From positions 14,808,173 through 14,872,172 of the forward strand of contig CM065690.1 in the NCBI GenBank assembly GCA_017654935.2: 64,000 nt of DNA, read 5' to 3'. Under the pieces are notes generated by a model. That model searched no databases. It had not been told where the DNA came from and saw nothing but the letters and a program-made list of their open reading frames with translations. Below, one piece after another: positions 20,927 to 32,207 of the stretch (its first letter is position 1; every line of letters begins with the position of its first letter). The position numbers and the translations under genes were made by a program. Source of the stretch: Phymorhynchus buccinoides (lineage: Eukaryota > Mollusca > Gastropoda > Neogastropoda > Raphitomidae).

Positions 20927-21030
20927 GTAGGTTGAGGGCTTGCTGTGATTGTCTATGTGTGTGGCTGTGCGCTGCTCAGACTGTGACTCCGACAGTCAAT
21001 CCAGCGTAGGTTGAGGGCTTGCTGTGATTA
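20881..21030 (+). repeat. 79-bp tandem duplication of exon G 3' end with its donor
   Basis: TGTGGCTGTGCGCTGCTCAG occurs at 20881 and again at 20960. Each copy is followed by GACTGTGACTCCGACAGTCA and the donor context CCAGCGTAGGTTGAGG. The second donor is at 21006. Copies are nearly identical, so the event is recent. Confidence 0.93.
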
Positions 21031-21203
21031 TCTGTGCGGGCTTTATTCTGTTTTGCTTACATTTTCATGCTTTTATAATATTATGGGACTATCAGTACTG
21101 CCTAGTTTTATGAAAACGGATCTTAAGTGGAGGAGAATAATTTTGTTTTAAGAACCATGATTTCTTATATTATACATTCAATACCATATTTTTCTGACTA
21201 TAA

Positions 21204-21505
21204 TTAATAAATTTAATGAGCCTTCCTAAGGAAGGTGAGATTTAATTGTAATTATTGTGAGGTTAGTAATGTTAGTGGGAGGACAGTTTGAGTATGAGTA
21301 TCCAGATGCTAGCTGCCAGACCTTCCCGCTTCAGGATTTAGCAAAATGCAAGTTCTCTAGACTGAAAAAATAAAAGTTACATGGGAGGGAACTTCTACAT
21401 ATGAAATTGTAGAAGGGAGGGAACTGTCCTCCCACTAACATTACTAACCTCACAATAATTACAATTAAATCTCACCTTCCTTAGGAAGGCTCATTAAATT
21501 TATTG
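21204..21505. mobile_element. Foldback element, 85-bp arms
   Basis: Left AATAAATTTAATGAGCCTTC, CTAAGGAAGGTGAGATTTAA; right the exact complement ending GCTCATTAAATTTATT. Inner arm ends share GGAGGACAGTTTGAG with the adjoining element. Confidence 0.85.
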
Positions 21506-21507
21506 AT

Positions 21508-23083
21508 TATTATTCGGTTAGTAATGCATTTAGTGGTAAGGACAGTTTGAGATTTTAGAGCTATATCAGTACATAAGTTGCGAACGGCCTTGAAACAATC
21601 GATCGCAACTAATATTGGAAAGACTTTTGTCTTACCTCATAAGAGAGGAGTATACCTCTCTAACCGCCCCAAGCACTTGTCTGCATGAAGGTCGCCCAGA
21701 CTGCACCATTCAAAATCACCATCATATTTACGCGAATTACATTATTACACCTGGGTAATCCTCCAAATTTGAATGAAATTCCATAATGTTAATGTAAAGG
21801 TCCTCTCACTGCTCCACCCAGCAATCTTCATAATCGTTGATAATGGAACGCCTCTTTTTCCGCTGAAGTAGATGCACTCCTGGTGCTGTGGGCCGAGTGT
21901 TTGAGAACTTGCAATATAACATTTATGAGTAGTTTAATAACTGTTTGTTCCCTTTCTCTCAAAGATTCTAAGGTACGATGATAAGGCATAATTCAACAGC
22001 CCACACTTCAATCCTCAATTCTTGGAAAATGATGATGAGAATAGTAATAATAAGGGACTTCAGTCATACACTTCGTTGTATACCGACCGACTTTGCGTTT
22101 TTATGCAATTGATTGAATTTTTACTGACTACTTATGACATACAATTTTTGTTTGTCATAATTTCTAGTGCTGTGCAAATTAAGAATTGAACCTATATTAC
22201 CTAGGTGGAGCTATCGACAAAGCCAGAATTATATTGCTTTTGAAGCTTTTGTTGCTTCCCATTGAGACCTAATGGTCCTTGCCATCGATTCTTGCTCTGC
22301 CTTGATTCTTGCATTGCCTTTAGTATTAAGCTTCAAGTCAGCTGTCCCATATATATGAATAAATATGTATGTTTGCTTGAGTAATTAAAGCCTTAAATTG
22401 TTTTTTTGTAAAGCACTAAATTAGTTAATAAAAACAGTCTTCTTTGCACACACTAAAAAACAGTAACAATCTATAGTGACGTCAAATATAAACACAGCCC
22501 AAATGTTGCAGTTGCAGAACCGTGAATCTCAAAGGCAGTGACGAAAAAATACTAATCACACACAGTAGATGATCAAAGCTCAAAATCGCTCATCTGCGGA
22601 AATCACGTAATAACATCAGATGAAGCAGTAACACAACAACAGTGCGAAAACGTACTTTAGGCAATTCGAGCACAAAGACAACGGCGTCATCACACAAAGA
22701 CACGGCGCCCAAAAAATCACCGGTCATCATACTAAGACCACGGTGCCAACGAAAAAACACCGGTCATTTCGCACAAAAAAACAACAGCGCCACTTCTAAA
22801 CGCTGGTATGATGTGCTATAGGCCCAAAGAGCAGAATCCAAAGACCACGGTGCCAACGAAAAAACACCGCTCATCTCGCACAAGCAACACCAGCGCCACT
22901 TCTAAACGCTGGTATGATGTGCTATAGGCCCAAAGAGCAGAAGCTAAGAAAGATTATTTGCGGGTTCAGAATAGCGTCTGTCCTGTGCAGCGATAGCGCC
23001 CAGACTGAGGCCTGGCAGCTAGCATCTGGATGCTCATACTCAAACTGTCCTTACCACTAAATGCATTACTAACTGAATAATAA
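21508..23083. mobile_element. Long non-autonomous foldback element
   Basis: Left TTCGGTTAGTAATGCATTTA, right TAAATGCATTACTAACTGAA, with GACAGTTTGAG just inside. The 1.5 kb interior has no long ORF. It contains a tandem duplication of about 105 bp at 22735-22945 (CCACGGTGCCAACGAAAAAA; CTAAACGCTGGTATGATGTG twice). Confidence 0.75.
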
Positions 23084-23391
23084 TTATAGGCGCACCTTAT
23101 TATAAGGCGTGCCCCCCCAAACAAAAAGTGAAACAAAATTCAGATTTTCTTACTATATTATTAGTCATATTATAAGGCACAGGGTCTCATTCTGGGGGAA
23201 AAAAAGTATCGCCTTATACTCAGACAAATACTCTTTTCGAAAAGTGAACGTCCATCTTATATTTTGTAGTATTTTGTAAATGGTTCTGCAGTTCAAAGTA
23301 GACAAACATTCAAATTTAATATTGCTTTTCTCTTTGTCAAAAGTTCATGTTCAGATGAGTATGATTTTATGAGATGCTTTTTGGTTTGCAG

Positions 23392-23593
23392 ATTCCCTCG
23401 GTATTGGAGTCCGTGTGCGCGACTGAAATGTCCATCAATAAGACCAACAGTCAGTTAGCTTCAGAATCCCACACAATAGAAGTGAACGTGACAGATCTGC
23501 AGCCTGACGTCACCTACACGGTCCGCGTGAACGCCTACAACCAGAAAGGAAGAGGCGTCAATACCGATGGAGAGGTCACCACTAACCAAGAAG
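23392..23593 (+). CDS. Exon H: second half of fibronectin type III unit 3
   Basis: The acceptor is TTTGCAG and the donor GTATAT; phase 0 to phase 1; 67 codons plus one base. It starts IPSVLESVCATEM and contains VTDLQPDVTYTVRVNAYNQK, the strand E-F signature of FN3, followed by GRGVNTDGEVTTNQ. There are NKT and NVT sequons. Together with exon G it gives an FN3 unit of about 130 residues, longer than the usual 90-100 because of the Cys insert. A dispersed repeat starts about 30 bases after the donor. Confidence 0.9.
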
Positions 23594-23622
23594 GTATATT
23601 TACCGTATTTGGGGGGGGGGGG

Positions 23623-24005
23623 CAGTGGGTGGATGCCTCGTGCCTCCATACGGGGAGCTGGACAACCCTGCCCCCTCCACGAGTCTCTTCCCGTGGGGAT
23701 ACCGGGGGGGTCTTTCGTAAAAATAGTTCCCCCACCTTCTGGAAGTTCTGTGCTTGTGACTTCTTCTAATCTGCCACTCTCTTTGACTCTGCCTTTTATC
23801 TTTGCTTTCTATCATCTACTATCTTTCTGACTTATTGGCCCATTCTCCTGCCTTTTTTCCAAAAAAATCTTCATTTGAGCTCCTCCGAAATCGGCATGTG
23901 TTGGCTGTATGCAGCGGGGAGACCTGTGAAAACTGAAAACCGGACACATACATACCTTACCCATTATGGCCATATGGCCTGGGAACGCAGAAGAAGAAGA
24001 AGAAG
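23623..24005 (+). repeat. Dispersed repeat family B, copy 3 (full-looking)
   Basis: GGCAGTGGGTGGATGCCTCG at the left, GGAAGTTCTGTGCTTGTGAC in the middle, ATTATGGCCATATGGCCTGG and a (GAA)n tail at the right. It starts about 30 bases from the exon H donor. Confidence 0.75.
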
Positions 24006-25165
24006 AACCGTATTTTTGGACTATAAGGCGATACTGACTAAGACCCCTGCTGCGCCTTATACTATGACTACCGTATTTTTCGGATCATTAGGCGCTGCTG
24101 TGTATAAGGCGAATAGGGCAATTTTCAAGAAAAATCTGACAAAATGCAAGTAATAGGCGCCCTCGTTTATAAGGCGATACACACCTTGCAACAGAAAGTC
24201 GAAGTTTGAAGCCCGTACACGTCCTGTAAACGATTACCGACCGCCATTATTGTTGTCGTAAACGAGAGTTGACTCCCTTCTCAAAGAATCGAAACTTCCG
24301 TTTTTTCTGGGCGAGAATTAGTTTATAGTGGAGATGCCTTGCCCAGGGTATATCCCCACTCTCTCGGCCAGAGGGATTTGAGGACGAGAGTTGGCGTTGG
24401 GGAAGGTCCCCATTGGCCAACCAATCCCTCTTGTTGCAGCACCTGAGCCGGTACAAGGGCCCCCTTGTTCGAGAGTCTTAGTCTTCCACGAAAGACTATA
24501 TAAGCTGTAGCATGATATTCAAATACCGTATTTTACGGACTATAAGGCGATATTATTTTCTCCAATTTCGACCTATGCGCCTAATAAACGAGGGCGCCCT
24601 ATAAGTGAACAAAATCGTGAGAAGAGAGGCAACGATTGCCATACTCAGTACAGTCTACTGTGAGTCACAGCATCGAAAGTGGTAGCGAGTCGCCGATATG
24701 ATGAATACTCACGTTAAAATGCTTCGAAATCCCTGTTATCGTTCAAGATACCGTCCAACAGATGCCACAACCCTTCGTAGGATGTAAAAATGTAGAGCTT
24801 AAAATGCCATAATTCTACCAGTTTTCGCAAAGAATTGGCCAAACACAACAACCGGAAGTCGAAAAAACGGAAGTTTCGATTCTTTGAGAAGGGAGCCAAC
24901 TCTCGTTTACGACAACAAAATGGCGGTCGGTAATCGTTTACAGGACGTGTACGGGCTTCAAACTTCAACTTTCTGTTGCAAGGTGTGTATCGCCTTATAA
25001 ACGAGGGCGCCTTTTACTTGGATTTTGTCCGATTTTTCTTGAAAATTGCCCTCAAAATTCAGATTTTGTTAATCTATTTCCTTACTATATTATGTTACGT
25101 TATAAGGCGCAGGTAACTCAGTCTGGGGAAAAAAGTATCGCCTTATAGTCCGTAGAATACGGTAC
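24006..25165. mobile_element. Nested cluster of MITE family K, long version
   Basis: Several ends: ACCGTATTTTTGGACTATAA (24007), ACCGTATTTTTCGGATCATT (about 24070), TACCGTATTTTACGGACTAT (about 24525) and GTCCGTAGAATACGGTA (25148-25164). Long inverted interior arms: GCCCGTACACGTCCTGTAAA (about 24211) against ACAGGACGTGTACGGGC (about 24940). About 24313-24520 is a unique insert. Confidence 0.75.
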
Positions 25166-25319
25166 TATAGAATATTATTTATAGTAGTACAGCTCTCATT
25201 TACTATCGGCCCTTTCTCCAGGTTTTTGCTGTATGTACCATCCATTTTGCATGTGTGGTTATTTTCAAAGAGATGTCTTGAAGTACGATAGACCATGCTT
25301 CAATTGTACGATGCTGACT

Positions 25320-25930
25320 TAAAAGTGTCCATCTGTTGGAATCGTTGAAAAATGTAGGATTTGAAGAGAAGGGAATCAGTAAATCTGTTGTTTGCCAAAG
25401 AGAAGGTCACCGTAGGCAGAAAAGCAAACTTCTGAAACACTCAAAGAATTATGTTTAAAAAATTTTTTTTTTTACTCACACATATTTATTACACACGTAT
25501 AATATGGCAAATGATATCAACACTCAAAGAATATTTTTGTTTGTTAAAGTTTGTTGCTTGCTCAAAGGTCTGATTTACTAGGATTTAGAGAGAGAAAAAG
25601 GTGTATTGTAAATTAACCTCATATCAAGTGAGTTGCACCAATCGCAAATAAGCCAACTATTCGCTACAATTACGGAAAACCTTTTTTCGTGGCTCTTTTA
25701 AAAGTCCATCTGTTGGAATTGTTAAAAAATGTAGGATTTGATGAGAAGGGAATCAGTAAGGTCACCGTAGGCAGAAAAGCGAACTTCTGAAACGCTCAAA
25801 GAATATTTTTGTTTGTTAAAGTTTATTACTTGCTCAAAGGTCTGATTCCCTAGAATTTAGAGAAGAAAAGATGGAATTAACCTCAAGAGAGCAGCACCAA
25901 TCGCAAATAAGCCAACTATTTACCATGACT
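25320..25930. repeat. Tandem segmental duplication, about 375 bp
   Basis: GTCCATCTGTTGGAAT, AAATGTAGGATTTGA, GGTCACCGTAGGCAGAAAAG and CAAAGGTCTGATT occur in the same order at about 25326-25580 and 25704-25855. The copies differ by small deletions. No ORF. Confidence 0.75.
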
Positions 25931-25959
25931 ACGGAAACCTTTAAATTTCCACACCTCTT

Positions 25960-26604
25960 TTAACCCTTTCACCGCCGATGTCGCATTTTTGCACCACAAT
26001 GTTTTAACCCTTTCACCGCCGATGTCGCATTTTTGCACCACAATGTTTTAACCCTTTCACCGCCGATGTCGCATTTTTGCACCACAATGGTTTAACCCTT
26101 TCACCGCCAATGTCGCATTTTTGCACCACAATGGTTTAACCCTTTCACCGCCGATGTCGCATTTTTGCACCACAATGGTTTAACCCTTTCACCGCCGATG
26201 TCGCATTTTTTGCACCACAATGGTTTAACCCTTTCACCGCCGATGTCGCATTTTTGCACCACAATGGTTTAACCCTTTCACCGCCGATGTCGCATTTTTG
26301 CACCACAATGGTTTAACCCTTTCACCGCCAATGTCGCATTTTTGCACCACAATGGTTTAACCCTTTCACCGCCGATGTCGCATTTTTGCACCACACTGAT
26401 TGAACACCCTTGTCACTAAAAAGGCTTGAAATGAGCAACTGTTATCCAGTGACCTAATGTTGTTAATTTGGGGAGATAAGGAAAGGCTTTATTTGATACA
26501 TGTCATAGGCAGATTCATAGTATTGCAGACGCTAACTTTTCTTTATCCAGGTAAAACGCACTAAAAAAAATTGGCTGAAAAATGGCTGGCGGCAAAAGGG
26601 TTAA
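25960..26604 (+). mobile_element. piggyBac-like MITE P1 with ten tandem copies of its end
   Basis: Left TTAACCCTTTCACCGCC, right GGCGGCAAAAGGGTTAA. The first 44 bp (TTTAACCCTTTCACCGCC, then GATGTCGCATTTTTGCACC) is repeated about ten times from 25960 to 26395. The normal interior then follows. Confidence 0.92.
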
Positions 26605-26639
26605 AGTCTTTCATTGTGTTCCAGGAGCTTGCCACAGGC

Positions 26640-27165
26640 GATTACAAAGCAGCTTCTGTTGATTAGCGAACGATTGAACATTCAGACCTGCCACTTGTTC
26701 CGATTTCAGAGGAGCAGCTCAGATATGTTGAGCATTGCTCCTAGCTCCTCTTGCAACCTCCCCAGCTCCTATATTTTAAGATCTGTCTTGTATACATTTT
26801 CCACTCAATTTCACAACAAAGAGCATGCATTCAAAGCACCAGCTAATGGACATCTAAGGGTCAGCATGAGACAGTGAGGGGCTACACGAAGCATAGGCCT
26901 ATCTCAGGCTAAATGACCAACAAATATTGTAGATTGGTCAATATTTCTTTCTCTAAAATGGATCTCAAATTGACAATGGTCAATATTTCTTACTCTAAAA
27001 TGGATCTCAAACTGACAAAAACGACTGTATGTTTGAAGAACAAAAGAGAAGGCCGCACATTTCGAAGTGACAATGGATTTTACTGGGGGGCCAGTGCCAG
27101 CCCCTAGATTCTCGCTCCTCTTTTTTATTCTCAGAATGTGGCAGGTCTGAACATTGCCTGTCATA
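26640..27165. repeat. Small repeat cluster, no gene
   Basis: AATATTTCTTTCTCTAAAAT and AATATTTCTTACTCTAAAAT form a short direct duplication at 26940-27020 (TGGATCTCAAATTGAC twice). CATTCAGACCTGCC at about 26680 faces GGCAGGTCTGAACATTG at about 27142, so 26680-27155 may be a foldback. Confidence 0.5.
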
Positions 27166-27169
27166 CAAA

Positions 27170-27430
27170 TACAGTGGTACCTCCCTTACCAGACCTTCAA
27201 AAATCATCCAAAATGAGGTTTTATAAGGGAGGGGTCCAATAAGGGAGGGGTCTTATAAGGGAGGGGTCTTATAAGGGAGGGGTCTTATAAGGAAGGGGTC
27301 TTATAAGAGAGGGGTCTTATAAGGGAGGGGTCTTATAAGGGAGGTAATATTAATACTTGCAAAGAAGGGCAATGTCTTAGAGAAGTAGGTCTTATGTGGG
27401 AGGGGGTCTTATAAGGGAGGTTCCACTGTA
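27170..27430. mobile_element. pogo-like MITE family G with expanded 16-bp subrepeats
   Basis: TACAGTGGTACCTCCCTTAC at the left, ATAAGGGAGGTTCCACTGTA at the right. Between them the unit GGGGTCTTATAAGGGA runs about seven times (27230-27345). Confidence 0.88.
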
Positions 27431-28080
27431 TTCATGTATGAAAAGAGAAATGAAAGAGGATTACAGGTTTTTACTTCATGTATAGCAATAAGGAAATGGC
27501 AATTTAGGAAAAAACTTTTAATAGGACATTTGACAGAAATGCACGTGCACGCGTGTGCTCGTGCGTGTGTAGGCATAAGTATGTGTGTGTGTGTTTGTGT
27601 ATGTATGTATGTATGTACGCATGTACGCATGTACATACGTATGTATGTATGTGTGCATGCGCATGTAAATGATATGCTGTGTTCGTCAGTGTGTGTGCTT
27701 GTGTGCGTGCGAGCTTGGGTATTGATGTGATTTGGTTAAATTTTGTGTTTTTGTATAGCGCCATAAGCTGATAGCCTGGAATATGCGCTATATAAGCTTT
27801 CTTTATTATTATTATTATTATTAAATTGGTTTCTCCACTACAAACCACTGCAAAGTAAGATGTATAAAATGTCCAAACTTTACTTCCCTTGAATTGAATT
27901 TGTCAAGCTGACAATTAGGTGATTCGTCCTCAATGACGATGTCACATATCAAAATATTTATGCGGAAGGATGCGGTTGAGCTAAGAATATCCTATTATCA
28001 TCTGTTTCTGATTGTTGATGATGAGATGTGTTCCAAATTTTGTTATTTGATTGACTGCTGTAAGTTAATAATGGTTATTG

Positions 28081-28124
<44 letters not shown>

Positions 28125-28128
<4 letters not shown>

Positions 28129-28720
28129 AATATGCACATCTCTAAGTTGATGTAATGAATTTTAATGATAATTATTTGGTTGGTATAATTTTGTTTCACA
28201 CGTTTGATTGATGTTCTTTCAGTTATGTTGTACCTCTGTCATTTTGTTGCCCCATTCCTAAATTTCTCTTTTGGAGACATTAACCCTTTCACCGCCAAAA
28301 TCGCATTTTAGCACCACAGCGATTGAGCACCTATGTCACTAAAAGGCATCAAATTGTGGTCTATTATCCAAAGACCCTATTGTCTTAGTTTGGGGAAGTA
28401 AGGGTATATATATGTCACAGAAGAATCCCCAATACTGCAGATGGATTTTGTTCTCTACCCAGGTAAATTTAATGGACATTTATGGCTGAAATATGGCTGG
28501 CAGTGAAAGGGTTAATGTATACTTGAACTTCAAGTTCAAGTTCAAGTATACTTTAATATCTCCCAAAGAGAAATTCAGGTTAGGTGCAACAACATGACAG
28601 AGATACAACATAACTCAAAGAACGTTAATCAAATGTGTGAAACAATTATACCAACCAAATAATTATCATTAACATTCATTACATCAACTTAGAAATGTGC
28701 ACATTTAAAACAGAGAGAGA
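28125..28720. repeat. Inverted pair of a LINE 3' tail with piggyBac-like MITE between
   Basis: Left about 28125-28275 (CTAAGTTGATGTAATGAATT, TTTGATTGATGTTCTTTCAG), right about 28535-28710 as the complement, starting in (TTCAAG)n and AAGTATACTTTAATATCTCC, a CR1-type end. Another copy is at 44580-44730. The MITE at 28280-28515 fills the gap. GA/CT microsatellites border both sides (28085-28128, 28713-28730). Confidence 0.8.
28280..28515 (-). mobile_element. piggyBac-like MITE P1
   Basis: TTAACCCTTTCACCGCCAAA at the left and CTGGCAGTGAAAGGGTTAA at the right; orientation opposite to 7199-7444, judged by the interior ACCCAGGTAAATTTAATGG. Confidence 0.88.
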
Positions 28721-28906
28721 GAGAGAGAGGGAGGATCAATAACCATTATTAACTTACAGCAGTCAATAAAATAACAAAATTTGGAATACATCTCGTCATC
28801 AACGATCAATACACACGATAATAGTATCTCCACACATTACAATTACTGCAGTCAGATAGCTGTTAACATTAAATCAGAACGAGATGGAATAAGGACAGAG
28901 AGAGAG

Positions 28907-28940
<34 letters not shown>

Positions 28941-29000
28941 TAATATGAATCATGAATTTAAGAGATGGATAGAACGTGTGTGCTTGGTGTTTTCTTTCAG

Positions 29001-29171
29001 CTGCTCTTGCACTTCAACGCATAACCCTGAGCACTCCCGAAGACAACGCCATCCAGGTGAACTGGACGGCAAGGGAGAGAACGGGCCCCACCACCTACAT
29101 GGTGTCCTGGCAGGAGAGAGAAAGCCTCACCTCCAACAACTATGTGCACAACGGCAGCCATAATGTCTCTG
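29001..29171 (+). CDS. Exon I: first half of fibronectin type III unit 4
   Basis: The acceptor is TTTCTTTCAG and the donor GTCAGT; phase 1 to phase 1; 57 codons. It reads [20 protein letters not shown], then [19 protein letters not shown], and ends NGSHNVS. Trp and Tyr mark strands B and C. There are NWT, NGS and NVS sequons. The donor GTCAGT departs from the common GTAAGT/GTGAGT used by most other exons. The last 60 or so bases plus donor are the seed of a tandem array in the following intron. Confidence 0.9.
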
Positions 29172-29184
29172 GTCAGTGTCGGAC

Positions 29185-29236
<52 letters not shown>

Positions 29237-29329
29237 CACGCGCGCAGAAGAGAGAAAGCCCGACCTCCGAGAACTATGTGGATAAAGGCAGCTATAATGT
29301 TTCTGGTCAGCGTCAGAAAGTGTGTGTGT

Positions 29330-29361
<32 letters not shown>

Positions 29362-29668
29362 ATGCGCACGCATGCGGAAGAGAGAAAGCCCGACCTCGGA
29401 CAACTATGTGGATAAAGGCAGCTATAATGTCTCTGGTCAGTAATTGTGTGTGTGCATGCGGAAGAGAGAAAGCCCGACTTCCGACAACTATGTGCACAAA
29501 GGCAGCTATGATGTCTCTGGTCAGCGTCAGAAAGTGTGTGTGTGTGTGTGTGTATGTGCGTGCGCGCGCGCATGCGGAAGAGAGAAAGCCTCCCCTCCAA
29601 CAACTATGTGCACAAAAGCAGCTATGATGTCTGGTCAGTGTCAGAAATCGTGTGTGTGCGTGTGTGTG

Positions 29669-29725
<57 letters not shown>

Positions 29726-29923
29726 ATGCGAGAGAAGAGAGACAGCCCGACCTCCAAGAACTATGTGCACAAAGGCAGCTATAATGTCTCTGGTCAGCGT
29801 AAGAAAGTGTGTGTGTGTGTGTGCGCATGCGGAAGAGAGAAAGCCCGACTTCCGACAACTATGTGCACAAAGGCAGCTATGATGTCTGGTCAGTGTCAGA
29901 AATCGTGTGTGTGCGTGTGTGTG

Positions 29924-29966
<43 letters not shown>

Positions 29967-30182
29967 ATGCGAGAGAAGAGAGACAGCCCGACCTCCAAGA
30001 ACTATGTGCACAAAGGCAGCTATAATGTCTCTGGTCAGCGTAAGAAAGTGTGTGTGTGTGTGTGTGTGCGTGTGCGCGTGCGCGCGCGCGTGCATGCGGA
30101 GGAGAGAAAGCCTCACCTCCAACAACTATGTGCACAAAAGCAGCTATGATGTTTGGTCAGTGTCACAAATCCTGTGTGTGTG

Positions 30183-30230
<48 letters not shown>

Positions 30231-30360
30231 CGAGAGAAGAGAGACAGCCTGACCTCCAAGAACTATGTGCACAAAGGCAGCTATAATGTCTCTGGTCAGC
30301 GTCAGAAAGTGTGTGTGTGTGTGTGTGCGTGCGCGCATGCGGAAGAGAGAAAGCCATTGA
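29172..30360 (+). repeat. Tandem array of exon I 3' end plus donor plus TG microsatellite
   Basis: After the true donor at 29172, about nine further copies of the exon end occur, each roughly 85-155 bp from the next. Each has AGAGAGAAAGCC or AGAGAGACAGCC, AACTATGTG, GGCAGCTATAATGTCTCT and then a GTCAG donor-like site near 29305, 29435, 29518, 29632, 29792, 29885, 30032, 30153 and 30293. Long TG tracts separate copies. The exon frame stays open in most copies ([19 protein letters not shown] peptides). Some copies lack two bases before the donor. Confidence 0.93.
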
Positions 30361-30462
30361 CGTATTATTGAACATATTGCGAAAACTAATAACTTGTATT
30401 AAAAAAACCACTGCAGAGATATAAAAAGCATAATACCCATTTTATATTATTCGCAGTCTTTT

Positions 30463-30687
30463 TTAACCCTTTCGCCGCCACCCATTTTTTTTAGCCCAAA
30501 ATATACCATTAAACTTGACTGGGTAGAGAAAAGAATGTCTGCAATATTGTGAATTCCTTTGTGACATGTATAACAATAGGCCTATTCTTACCTCACAAAT
30601 TAAAATAGGCAGAATTGATGCTTTTTAGTGCCATGGGTGTTAAACCATTTTGGTGCAGAAATGCGACATTGGTGGTGAAAGGGTTAA
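30463..30687 (+). mobile_element. piggyBac-like MITE P1
   Basis: TTAACCCTTTCGCCGCC at the left, GGTGGTGAAAGGGTTAA at the right, with interior TTGACTGGGTAGAGAA. Confidence 0.87.
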
Positions 30688-30689
30688 TA

Positions 30690-32074
30690 AAAGTTCTTAG
30701 TTTTTGCAATAACATTAATATCAAGTCAATGGACTATCTAAAGATAGTCTGTTTTGACTCTAAGCCATCAAGACAAAATTGTCTTCATCACCTTCTTCTA
30801 GAATGTTAGACAAACACTGACAAACAAATTGCATCAGAGAAAGAACAGAATGAAATTTGAAATATCTACGGCTGTTTTTATGTGGGCGTTCGCCTTTTAT
30901 TAGCTATTCCAAACGGATTTTTGAAAGCTAACATCGCAATTAGCTTTTAGCATAGTGTGATAGAACTTTTTATCCTGATTACAAAGATACAAAAAACGTG
31001 TTTGTGCGATTGTTAGTTTTCGAGTTATGATTTTTTTAATATTTAAATTTTAGGGGTCATTTTACGTACCCTTGAAAATTGGGTGGGGTACATCTTTGCC
31101 GAACCATAAAACATATTTATACCTCACAAAAACACTTTAAATGCATGGTACAGTTTCTTACCAACCTGCACAATGCATGAGATTTTTTCAGTCATTAACA
31201 TTATTTATGTTTTCGTAAAATAGGATGCCAAAGATACGGAATAGATCGATTTTCAACTATACTTTTGCATAACGCCATTGTTGGAAATCCCAGAAAATAT
31301 TCAAACTGCAATAACTTTGCTTCTAATCAAGTGACAGAAAGCTATTTGATATCGATAGAATTGGCAAAACAAGATCCTGAGCTTAGTGGACTTGTTAAAT
31401 TGCTCAGAATGCATTGTGTTGTTCTGTGCTGCAGCCTTTGGGCTAGTTAGCATTTTTCTGTTATCTATGTCCCGAAAACAAGTGTCTTGCTTCTAATCAA
31501 GTGATTGGTTATATGAATGCAGAAAAGGAAGAAATTGAAATTTCGTAATGATATTTTGAACTCTACTGACTTTTTTTTAGTGTGTGTGAGGAGCTGCACA
31601 GCTCTGTGCTGCAGCCTTGGGGCTAGTTGGCCTTTGGTGACCATCTGTGCCCTTCCATCAATCGCCTCCTTATTGAGTAACACAACGCTGTGCTGTTTAA
31701 ATGGATTTATCAAAATGAGATATTGGTATCCTTGATCTTCTTAAAGTGCTTAGTAGGCGCTATAGCTTTATGCTGCAGCCTTGGGGTTAGTTTGCCTTTG
31801 ACAATCATGCATGCACAAATCATCGAATGTCAAGCGCCCTTCTTCTAGGCTAGTGACAGAGATGTACAAGTGATCAAAACGTTATCGGCCTACCTATGAA
31901 GGCCACACAAACGAAATTTAACACACAGTTGTAACTGCCTCTGGATGCTAACATACAAGTTTATGAATATGACGTCATTATATTTATGACGTCATTCTGA
32001 TTAGCTCTGTCTTACCCTCGGCAAGTTGGTTGAAGCATTTTCTTAAAAAAAAGTATTTAGTAATCTTGATATCT
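30690..32074. other. Intron sequence with a degenerate repeated motif
   Basis: GTGCTGCAGCCTTTGGGCTA (about 31427), GTGCTGCAGCCTTGGGGCTA (31606) and ATGCTGCAGCCTTGGGGTTA (31771) form a loose tandem of about 170-180 bp. No supported gene. Confidence 0.5.
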
Positions 32075-32207
32075 TTATGAAGCCCAGAATGTGGCTGACT
32101 CAGCATTAAAATAAAAACGTTTACTCAGACAAAAGGAAGAGAAAAGAGGGGGAAAGGGGAGGGCAGAGATGGATGGGGTGGGGGGCAGGGAAAGAGACTT
32201 CTTGAGA

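Larger units (their letters stand above)
21182..23232. mobile_element. MITE family K copy split by a 1.9 kb compound foldback
   Basis: Left host part ACCATATTTTTCTGACTATA (about 21182-21202), right host part from about 23087 (ATAGGCGCACCTTATTATAA) to 23232. The insert is described in the next two entries. Confidence 0.75.

Noticed and set aside
28997..29998. 333-codon minus frame rich in Thr-His
   Set aside because: Antisense of the exon-derived array and CA tracts.
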